64,000 nucleotides of DNA from Nematostella vectensis (lineage: Eukaryota; Cnidaria; Anthozoa; Actiniaria; Edwardsiidae), in contig NC_064036.1 in NCBI RefSeq assembly GCF_932526225.1, positions 9,059,519 through 9,123,518 of the forward strand, in the 5' to 3' direction. The position numbers were made by a program, and so were the translations under genes. Under the pieces are notes generated by a model. The model ran no database searches, was not told the origin of the DNA, and saw only the letters and a program-made list of their open reading frames with translations. Each line of letters starts with the position of its first letter. The stretch's first letter is position 1. Shown one piece after another: positions 45,618-56,600 of the stretch.

Positions 45618-45735
45618 CAAGTCTCACCACGATAGAACCTGGTTAAAGGGACTGGGACTAGTCTCACCACGTTAGAACCTCGTTGAAGGGACAGGGACTA
45701 GTCTTACCACGGTAGAACCTCGTTGAAGGTTCTTG
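45618..45735. repeat. Three-copy repeat directly after the CDKAL1 stop codon
   Basis: Three copies of GTCTCACCACGATAGAACCT followed by (T/C)GTTGAAGGGAC(T/A)GGGACTA begin 5 bp past the stop codon. The unit's CTGGGACTAGTCTCACC resembles the stop region CTGGGGCTAATGCAAGTCTC, so the array may derive from it. Confidence 0.75.
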
Positions 45736-46362
45736 GTCATCCGCATGAAGTAGTAAACGCTTAAATCATGCGGTCTTAGCGTGGCCCATGGGAAATTTTA
45801 CTTAACAGGAAAAAGATGGGACAGATATCTTCAATAACAAGCTGAGGAATACTGCAACTTTTCGGTGAAAAAAATTCCAACAATGGAAATACATTTAAGA
45901 TTAATTTGGTCAAATTACCAAAAGCCGAATGGGTACTTTATGAACAATGAACAATTTAGATTGACTACCCTGTCTTATATACTGTATTTTCAGTATCGGT
46001 CTATCGAAAATGTACCGATGTTTTAAGCTAATTAATAAATGCTAAGATTTTATCAAAAGGTATCCGAATGATTGACAACTAGGTATTACCCAACCTCCTG
46101 CACAGTGATATCCCAGAATGCTTTCATATCTGTTATGGCAGCAAGATTGTTCTAGAAGCGTTCAAGGAGTGTACATTGTGTTTTGAGGCCATATAATTGG
46201 ACCTAGAGGGACAGAACAAAGGTATCTATTTGTGTCTTGACTGTAGACTGTTGCCTGAGTATCTTGATCTCATTGTGTTTATCTTTCATTTATGAATTTT
46301 TGGGGTTGTGGGTACTTTCTCACGGCCGGAACAGGGCGGTTGAGGGGTCAATGGGCTCACAC

Positions 46363-47660
46363 TGCATCACACAAGCTGTACCTAGGGATCACCTGCTCAG
46401 TGAGCCATACACTAACACACTGCACCACACAAGCTGTACCTAGGGATCACCTGCTCAGTGAGCCATACACTAACACACTACACCACACAAGCTGTACCTA
46501 GGGACCACTTGCACAGTGAGCCATGCACTAACACACTGCACCACACAAGCTGTACCAAGGGATTACCTGCTCAGTGAGCCATACACTAACACACTGCACC
46601 ACACAAGCTGTACCTAGGGATCACCTGCTCAGTGAGCCATACACTAACACACTGCACCACACAAGCTGTACCTAGGAATCACCTGCTCAGTGAGCCATAC
46701 ACTAACACACAGCACCACACAAGCTGTACCTAGGGATCACCTGCTCAGTGAGCCATACACTAACACACTGCACCACACAAGCTGTACCTAGGGATCACCT
46801 GCTCAGTGAGCCATACACTAACACACTGCACCACACAAGCTGTACCTAGGGATCACCTGCTCAGTGAGCCATACACTAACACACTGCACCACACAAGCTG
46901 TACCTAGGGATCACCTGCTCAGTGAGCCATACACTAACACACCGCACCACACAAGCTGTACCTAGGGATTACCTGCTCCGTGAGCCATACACTGCACCAC
47001 ACAAGCTGTACCTAGGGATCACCTGCTCAGTGAGCCATACACAAACACACTGCACCACACAAGCTGTACCTAGGATCACCTGCTCAGTGAGCCATACACT
47101 AACACACAGTACCACACAAGCTGTACCTAGGGATCACCTGCTCAGTGAGCCATACACTAATACACTGCACCACACAAGCTGTACCTAGGGATCACCTGCT
47201 CAGTGAGCCATACACTAACACACTGCACCACACAAGCTGTACCTAGGGATCACCTGCTCAGTGAGCCATACACTAACACACTGCACCACACAAGCTGTAC
47301 CTAGGGATCACCTGCTCAGTGAGCCATACACTAACACACTGCACCACACAAGCTGTACCTAGGGACCACTTGCACAGTGAGCCATGCACTAACACACTGC
47401 ACCACACAAGCTGTACCTAGGGACCACTTGCACAGTGAGCCATGCACTAACACACTGCACCACACAAGCTGTACCAAGGGATTACCTGCTCAGTGAGCCA
47501 TACACTAACACACTGCACCACACAAGCTGTACCTAGGGATCACCTGCTCAGTGAGCCATACACTAACACACTGCACCACACAAGCTGTACCTAGGAATCA
47601 CCTGCTCAGTGAGCCATACACTAACACACTGCACCACACAAGCTGTACCAAGGGACCACC
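46363..47660. repeat. 58-bp satellite array, about 22 copies
   Basis: The unit CACACAAGCTGTACCTAGGG with ATCACCTGCTCAGTGAGCC and ATACACTAACACACTGCAC repeats every 58 bp with few changes. One truncated unit (46975-47005) and a duplicated variant pair (GGGACCACTTGCACAGTGAGCC at about 46500 and 47359-47440) are visible. The unit shares ACAAGCTGTACCT and TGAGCCATACA-type blocks with the 60-bp array at 49.3-52.4 kb. Confidence 0.96.
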
Positions 47661-49310
47661 AGCACACAGATATACACCGCAAAAAAAGGTAATTCGACAC
47701 TTGTTTTTATTAAAAAGCGTTTTGGAAAGAGTACTGGCGGGGAATTGAGCTCATTTTTCGCCGGAGACCCGGCCACCCCAAGACTGGCAATTGAACAGTA
47801 GAGGTCATTATTATCCTTATTGAGACGGCATCTTGGTGTATAACTTGCTGTGTTCAAACAAAAGTAGCGTAGAATCGAAGACCAAAGCGAGGGAGTTCGT
47901 AAAATCTCAAAAACAACAAAATATGTGCTGAGCAGCTGTACTCGCGTGATTCTACCATGAAATAAGACAAGAAGCTTTATGATGTAAGTTAACCCATATA
48001 ATTCCGTTTTTCCGTATCTACAGATATCACACTCACGATTTTACTTTTTTCAAACTATCCAGGCGGCAGACAAGCTTCTCTTCCGGTTCCCTTTTCGCTT
48101 TGTTATTTTTTATAATTAGCCAGCCATACATCGATTGTCCGCAAACTCGTCTTGGTGTCGCAAAAATACGTTGCTGTGTTGCTGTCGAGTCGCTTCCTCT
48201 GTCTCGATGTCATTGGCATCGATTTCTAACTCGGCAGAGCTTGTTGTTTTACAGTAAGAAGCGCTCATTTTCGTGCGAATGAAGATGCAGCCCAGGGGGA
48301 GGAGGGACTCTCATAGAAAGTGTAGATATGCTCTTCCTATCCTTTAGGGTTTAAAATTCGCCCGAAGTGCTATCCCTTAGGGTCTTCTGGAAATCTGCTA
48401 TCCCCTAGGGTGTCTACCATGACCGGACCCAAAAAAATAAAAATCACACTTCCTGTTACAGTTTGTAAGACTTTCTGTTAAATCTCAATTAGACTATCTC
48501 GTGTTAACTGTCAACGAACGTCAATTGGTCAATCATAATCGCCATTGTCCTTTGGATTGCTGTAAAAGCCGGCTGTCACTTTAGCAATCGTTCGCGGTGA
48601 TATCTGAAATTTCTGCTATCCTTTAGGGTTAAAACATCCAGAAACAACACCCATTTTGCTATCCCTTAGGGTTAAAAAAATCCAGAAACCACACCCTTTT
48701 TGCTATCCCTTAGGGTCAAAATTTATTTTCCTGTAGAATTGGCGGGAAAACGTTTCATGCGCGCTCACGACAAGACTCACTTTGTTCAATGCTTTGTGTT
48801 TATAATCGAGCTGTGTCTTGCCCTATGGGCCACAGAATCAGGTTTTCTGTAAAAAACAGTCTTTAACCAATTAAGAAAGTATAAAAAGGCTATTGTCACC
48901 TTCAGCGGATGATATTAAAAATCGGAAAAGGTACACATTTTCTCGGCAAGGTGAGTCAGACATTGGACATGGTCAAACCATAATTGTCAAATCACTAATT
49001 TATTAACATACTCTGATACAATGGAATAATAGAGGTTACTGATAAGGCTAGACAAATATGTCCTAAGCGTGACTAATATGTGCTGGAATTTTATTTACTA
49101 GAAACTCGGGCAAGCGAACAAAATTGATTATCCACTTGTGCACTATGCGTATGTGACTATACCTTAAGCAGTTTACTATCGACTGCAATAAGGAAGATTA
49201 AAAACGGTTTTATGGAAGAACATTTAATAGCGTTTTTGCCACCACACAGGATACAAGAAAATATTTAACTTTCTATTTTTAACTTTTCTACCTTTGTACT
49301 TTCTACGGCA
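47661..49310. other. Intergenic spacer between two satellite arrays
   Basis: No gene was recognised. The only structured part is a set of CTATCCCTTAGGGT motifs at 48337-48715. The remainder is AT-rich unique sequence. Confidence 0.55.
48337..48715. repeat. Six copies of a GCTATCCCTTAGGGT motif
   Basis: CTATCCTTTAGGG or CTATCCC(T/C)TAGGG occurs near 48337, 48370, 48398, 48618, 48658 and 48700. Several copies are followed by TNAAAA and ATCCAGAAACMACACCC. The core CCCTTAGGG is nearly palindromic. The two clusters of three flank about 200 bp of unrelated sequence. Confidence 0.7.
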
Positions 49311-52300
49311 CAAGCCGGGACCACGCCCCTTCTGCAATAAACTATACAACAAAATACACCGCACAAGCTGTACCTTGGAACCACGCCCCTATAACAATGA
49401 ACCATGCAACAAAATACACCAAACAAGCTGTACCTTGAGACCACGCCCCTATAACAATGAACCATACAACACAATACACAACGCAACCTGTACCTTGAGA
49501 CCACGCCCCTACAGCAACGAACCGTGCAACAAAATACACCGCACAAGCTTTACCTTGGAACCACGCCCCTACAGCAACGAACCGTGCAACAAAATACACA
49601 ACACAAGCTGTACCTTGGAACCACGCCCCTATAACAACGAACCATGCAACAAAATACACCGCACAAGCTGTACCTTGGGACCACGCCCTATAACAACGAA
49701 CCATGCAACAAAATACACCGCACAAGCTGTACCTTGGAACCACGCCCTATAACAATAAACCATGCAACAAAATACACCGCACAAGCTGTACCTTGGAACC
49801 ACGCCCCTATAACAACGAACCATGCAACAAAATACACCGCACAAGCTGTACCTTGGGACCACGCCTTATAACAACGAACCATGCAACAAAATACACCGCA
49901 CAAGCTGTACCTTGGAACCACGCCCTATAACAATGAACCATGCAACACAATACACAACACAAGCTGTACCTTGGAACCACGCCTTATAACAACGAACCAT
50001 GCAACAAAATACACCGCACAAGCTGTACCTTGGAACCACGCCCCTACAGCAACGAACCATGCAACACAATACACCGCACAAGCTGTACCTTGGAACCACG
50101 CCCCTATAACAATGAACCATGCAACAAAATACACCGCACAAGCTGTACCTTGGAACCAAGCCCCTACAGCAACGAACCATGCAACAAAATACACCGCACA
50201 AGCTGTACCTTGGAACCACGCCCCTATAACAACGAACCATGCAACAAAATACACCGCACAAGCTGTACCTTGGGACCACGCCCTATAACAACGAACCATG
50301 CAACAAAATACACCGCACAAGCTGTACCTTGGAACCACGCCCTATAACAATGAACCATGCAACAAAATACACCGCACAAGCTGTACCTTGGAACCACGCC
50401 CCTATAACAATGAACCATGCAACAAAATACACAACACAAGCTGTACCTTGGAACCACGCCCCTATAACAATGAACCATGCAACACAATACACCGCACAAG
50501 CTGTACCTTGGAACCACGCCCCTACAGCAACGAACCATGCAACAAAATACACAACACAAGCTGTACCTTGGAACCACGCCCCTATAACAATGAACCATGC
50601 AACAAAATACACAACACAAGCTGTACCTTGGAACCACGCCCCTATAACAATGAACCATGCAACACAATACACCGCACAAGCTGTACCTTGGAACCACGCC
50701 CCTATAACAATGAACCGTGCAACAAAATACACAACACAAGCTGTACCTTGGAACCACGCCCCTATAACAATGAACCATGCAACAAAATACACAACACAAG
50801 CTGTACCTTGGAACCACGCCCGTACAGCAACGAACCATGCAACACAATACACCGCACAAGCTGTACCTTGGAACCACGCCCCTATAACAATGAACCGTGC
50901 AACAAAATACACAACACAAGCTGTACCTTGGAACCACGCCCCTATAACAATGAACCGTGCAACAAAATACACAACACAAGCTGTACCTTGGAACCACGCC
51001 CCTATAACAATGAACCATGCAACAAAATACACAACACAAGCTGTACCTTGGAACCACGCCCCTATAACAATGAACCATGCAACACAATACACCGCACAAG
51101 CTGTACCTTGGAACCACGCCCCTATAACAATGAACCGTGCAACAAAATACACAACACAAGCTGTACCTTGGAACCACGCCCCTATAACAATGAACCGTGC
51201 AACACAATACACCGCACAAGCTGTACTTTGGAACCACGCCCCTATAACAATGAACCGTGCAACAAAATACACAACACAAGCTGTACCTTGGAACCACGCC
51301 CCTATAACAACGAACCATGCAACAAAATACACAACACAAGCTGTACCTTGGAACCACGCCCCTATAACAATGAACCGTGCAACAAAATACACAACACAAG
51401 CTGTACCTTGGAACCACGCCCCTATAACAATGAACCGTGCAACAAAATACACAACACAAGCTGTACCTTGGAACCACGCCCCTATAACAATGAACCATGC
51501 AACAAAATACACAACACAAGCTGTACCTTGGAACCACGCCCGTACAGCAACGAACCATGCAACACAATACACCGCACAAGCTGTACCTTGGAACCACGCC
51601 CCTATAACAATGAACCGTGCAACAAAATACACAACACAAGCTGTACCTTGGAACCACGCCCCTATAACAATGAACCGTGCAACAAAATACACAACACAAG
51701 CTGTACCTTGGAACCACGCCCCTATAACAATGAACCATGCAACAAAATACACAACACAAGCTGTACCTTGGAACCACGCCCCTATAACAATGAACCATGC
51801 AACACAATACACCGCACAAGCTGTACCTTGGAACCACGCCCCTACAGCAACGAACCGTGCAACAAAATACACAACACAAGCTGTACCTTGGAACCACGCC
51901 CCTATAACAATGAACCATACAACAAAATACACAACACAAGCTGTACCTTGGAACCACGCCCCTACAGCAATGAACCATGCAACACAATACACCAAACAAG
52001 CTGTACCTTGGGACCACGCCCCTATAACAATGAACCGTGCAACACAATACACAACACAAGCTGTACCTTGGAACCACGCCCCTATAACAATGAACCGTGC
52101 AACAAAATACACAACACAAGCTGTACCTTGGAACCACGCCCCTATAACAACGAACCGTACAGCAAAATACACCGCACAAGCTGTACCTTGGAACCACGCC
52201 CCTATAACAATGAACCGTGCAACAAAATACACAACACAAGCTGTACCTTGGAACCACGCCCCTATAACAACGAACCATGCAACAAAATACACCGCACAAG

Positions 52301-52362
52301 CTGTACCTTGGAACCACGCCCCTATAACAATGAACCGTGCAACAAAATACACAACACAAGCA
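49311..52362. repeat. 60-bp satellite array, about 51 copies
   Basis: The unit GCACAAGCTGTACCTTGGAA, CCACGCCCCTATAACAATGA, ACCATGCAACAAAATACACC repeats with an almost invariant 60-bp period; a few 59-bp units near 49680-50340 lack one C. Diagnostic variants (ATAACAATG/ACAGCAACG, CCATGC/CCGTGC, AAAATAC/CACAATAC, CACCGC/CACAAC) define subtypes. Units 50701-51120 and 51421-51840 show the same subtype order, a higher-order duplication at 720 bp. The unit has no stop codon in several frames, so long open frames arise on both strands. Confidence 0.97.
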
Positions 52363-52440
52363 ATGAACCATCTAACACACTTGAATACACAAGCTGCACC
52401 CAGGGACCACGTCTGTACAAAAATGAATCATGCAATTTTC

Positions 52441-52600
52441 TATTGTGTACGAACCCTAGAGCCCGTTTTCTAGTGTGTACGAACCCTAGAGCCCGTTTTC
52501 TATTGTGTACGAACCCTAGAGCCCGTTTTCTATTGTGTACGAACCCTAGAGCCCGTTTTCTAGTGTGTACGAACCCTAGAGCCCGTTTTCTAGTGTGGCC
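52441..52600. repeat. 30-bp array containing the SLC22 stop codon, five copies
   Basis: GAACCCTAGAGCCCGTTTTC followed by TA(T/G)TGTGTAC starts at 52451, 52481, 52511, 52541 and 52571. On the minus strand each copy reads CTAGAAAACGGGCTCTAG. In the last copy this is the natural end of the SLC22 reading frame (Leu-Glu-Asn-Gly-Leu-stop). The array was therefore seeded at the end of the coding sequence. Confidence 0.93.
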
Positions 52601-53285
52601 TGATCGCGTTTGTTCTGTACTGTCTCAAAGTTTGTCAGGACAACTCCGTCTTTGAACTCCACTGCTTGAGCCTTGGTCTGCTTGTGGCGTGTCAGCGGCT
52701 TACCGCAGCAGACCACAGAGTAGTCATCTTCGGCAGCCTCAGTCTGTTCGATCGTCTGGTGCATTTTGAAGAAGAGGGTTTCTGGGAGAAGGTACGTCAT
52801 AGCCCCTGCGATGATTGCGGACAACCCAAATACTGTGACCGGGAACGTCATGCTGAGGCCTGGTAACTGCGCCTGAAAGAACCAATCAGAAGCCGCATTT
52901 ACACAAAGGACTCTACAGTGAGACACTACTATAGATAGGAACGTTGATTGAATTAAAAGTCTTCATTTTAATGATATCTACTTTTGTATTCAGGTTGGGA
53001 AGTTTTCTTTCTATCTTTGTCCACTCCCTCTTTAGTCTCCCTTGGTTAACATAACTTTATTCTTTCACTTTGGCAAGGGTTTTCTCTTTCTCTTCTTTCC
53101 TCTTCATGCAAAAAGAGAACCAGCCAACCAAAAACCTTGGTTTATTCTTATCCTTGATATTCTTCAAATTTTACCTCTTATTCCTTTCACACCTTTACTT
53201 CGTTTTGAAGCGGTCTTTTTTTTTTGGGGGGGGGGGGGGATGGTCAGGAAAAAAAAGCATTTCTTGTATAAAAATCAAATAGTGG

Positions 53286-53342
<57 letters not shown>

Positions 53343-53532
53343 GAAGTAAAGGTGTGAAAGGAATAAAAGGTAAAATATATATTTATATAAATCTCCTGAT
53401 GAGTGGGCAACCACGAAACAGGCTTGTAGAGATGAAACGGTAGTTCGCGTGTTTTTTTCCTACAAACCAAGATATATCCCGCTCTACACCTATATATTGA
53501 GCACTGTTATATGAACGCCTGCACTCACGCAT

Positions 53533-53625
<93 letters not shown>

Positions 53626-56600
53626 CTAATATTAAGTTTAAGTTTAGAACCAAGATATGTTTATCACTCTGGTCTATAACCAAAAAAAAAACTATTTAAA
53701 AAACCTTTACTTCCTTTTGAATAGACATGAGTCAGCTTAATCCTGAAGTATGTTTACTCACAATCATCGTGAAGTATGGAGCTATTGTTCCACCAATTCT
53801 TCCAATCAGCGAACCAGTACCCAACGCCGAGTTACTGCGGGTCAAACCATTTATAGTTTAGCATGATGAACTGAGTTGCGTGCACGCATGTTTAGTCGTC
53901 GCTGCGTAGTACTGAGACGGCAATTCATGATTTCTGAAGTCCAGCACGAGTCGGCGTCTTGATACTGGTAAGAGCAAGAATAAATGCAAGCGAGAATCGG
54001 CCAAACACAAGCGCAAGAAAATCAACCAGTTGCGCTTTCCTGCTCTTTTATTGATATTCCAGTAAGAAAATAATTACGTGCGCTGCGCTTACGCCTGCGT
54101 CCTAGTGAAATCCATTCTGTTGGTAAGCTTATTGCATTTACTTCTCGAGGGATTCCTGAAAGATTCTCACATGAGTTTTGTATGATCTCTTGGTTATCCG
54201 ATTAGGAGAGTCATGGGTACTTTAACCATAACGACGTGTTCGGCAAACTCCTTTCGCAGCTGATGAGCCTAATAATAGACAGTGGTTTACTTACCGTAGT
54301 ACTGTAGGGTAAAGCTCCGCAGTGATGAGGTAGACTGTGCCCCAGTTCGGCCCGATGATAATACTAAGAATTGTCAGGATTGTTGTTGCCATTGGATACT
54401 CTGGTTGCAAATCAATAATGACGTAAATGATAATTGTACTGTTGAGTCAAAATGCTGATGATGATGACAATTGTGATGATGATAATGATAAAGCGATGGT
54501 GGTGGTGATAATTATGATAATTGTAAGGTGATGGAGATGGTGGTAATGATGATGGTGCTAGTGATGCTGATGGTGATGGTGATGGCAATACTGGTGGTGG
54601 AGACGATGATGATAATGATGATGGTGGTGGTGATGATCATAGTGAGAAGAAGTCGTAATTCAAAGGAGGCTTACTCTCATTGACGGCCAAGATGATAAGC
54701 AATGATGTGCCTCCAATAATGGCGTACACTCCGTGATACGAACGCCTCCCAAACCTATAATTGCAAAGAAAATTGTTACAAAGCTTAACAATTATGTCAA
54801 ATGAAATCTTTTACACGCATCGCTACCGTTCCCACCAAGTGAGAGACAGAAAGTTGCAAGTAAAAAATACGGCCAAATGCGGCCGTACACACAATCCACC
54901 CCTTGTATCCGCGTCTGCCAAGAGGTTAATTTTCCGGGCGGAGAGATATACAGATAAATAAGCCCCTCACCTAGAATGGTTATCTATCTGGCCGACAAGC
55001 TGACTTACTTTGCAAGAAAGATGTAGTCGAGTGGAATAGCAATAGTCGCGATAGATCTTGTAACTGCATAATTCACATAGATATCCCCGGCCAACTGCGA
55101 TAGGTACAAGTACAACCCAAAATTTACGAAAGCCACCACGAACCTAGAAAAAAACAGTGTTTTTTATTTTCATTTTAAATTACAATTCCAATTCTACCCT
55201 TTACCACCATTCCCTTTTACCGTCATCATTCCATTTTCCCTTTGCCAATGTTTCCTTATCCTGTTGTTATTGGATAGGATAGCCCGTAATGGATAGCAGG
55301 CTCGAAATAATTATTATAGCCGTGGCAAGCCTTGAATTATTGGGTAGGGGGGGCACGGTACAAAAACATTAAGAAACAATGGGGGGCACATCCACGCCCC
55401 CACTGGTCATTTTCTTCTAATTTTTTAAAAAAATTTGGGAGGCACGCGCCCCCTTAGTGCCCCATCCCCTTACCACCATTCCCTATTTTCCATAAACCAC
55501 TATTCCTTGTTTCTCCCTTACCACCATTCCCTATTTTCCATTAACCACTATTCCATGTTTCTCCCTTACCACCATTCCCTATTTTCCATTAACCACTATT
55601 CCTTGTTTCTCCCTTACCACCATTCCCTATTTTCCATTAACCACTATTCCTTGTTTCTCCCTTACCACCATTCCCTATTTTCCATTAACCACTATTCCTT
55701 GTTTCTCCCTTACCACCATCCCCTATTTTCCATTAACCACTATTACTTGTTTCTCCCTTACCACCATTCCCTATTTTCCATTAACCACTATTCCTTGTTT
55801 CTCCCTTATCACCATTCCCTATTTTCCATTAACCACTATACCTTGTTTCTGCTTTACCACCATTCCCTATTTTCCATTAACCACTATTCCTTGTTTCTCC
55901 CTTACCACCATTCCCTATTTTCCATTAACCACTATCCCTTGTTTCTCCCTTACCACCATTCCTATTTTCCATTAACCACTATTCCTTGTTTCTCCCTTAC
56001 CACCATTCCCTATTTTCCATTAACCACTATTCCTTGTTTCTCCCTTACCACCATTCCTTATTTTCCATTAACCACTATTTCTTGTTCCCCCTTACCACCA
56101 TTCCCTATTTTCCATTAACCACTATTCCTTGTTTCTCCCTTACCACCATTCCCTATTTTCAATTAACCACTATTCCTTGTTTCTCCCTTACCACCATTCC
56201 CTATTTTCTATTAACCACTATTCCTTGTTTCCCCCTTACCACCAGTCCCTATTTTCCATTTACCACTATTCCTTGTTTCTCCCTAACCACCAGTCCCTAT
56301 TTTCCATTAACCACTATTCCTTGTTTTTACCATACAACCATTCCCTATTTTCCATTAACCACTATTCCCTGTTCCCCCTTACCACCATTCCCCCTTTTTT
56401 CCCCGTAACGGCATACCCATTTTTCTTTCCTTACCATCATTTCTGTTTCCCCTTGCCCTTACCACCATTCCATAATTTCCTCATATACCATAATTTCTGT
56501 TTCCCTTTACCCTTATAACCATTCCCTAATTTCCTCTCTTACCATCATTTCTGTTTTCTCTTCCCCTTACCACCATTCCATAATCTCCTCTCTTACCATC

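Noticed and set aside
46237-47748. Short repeated open frames in the 58-bp satellite
   Set aside because: They are products of the repeat sequence and change frame with each 58-bp unit. No splice or domain evidence supports them.
49311-52362. CRISPR array
   Set aside because: The regular 60-bp period has no unique spacers: the whole unit is repeated. Introns and gene families show a eukaryotic genome.
50224-52655. Open frames of 690-785 codons on both strands over the 60-bp satellite
   Set aside because: The unit length is a multiple of three and the unit lacks stops in several frames, so long frames appear on both strands. The translated repeats have no recognisable domain, and the frames break where the unit is 59 bp.
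55435-56518. Open frames of 129-227 codons rich in His, Tyr, Phe and Pro
   Set aside because: They follow the 48-bp intronic repeat of SLC22 and lie on the opposite strand to the gene. The repeat period alone explains them.
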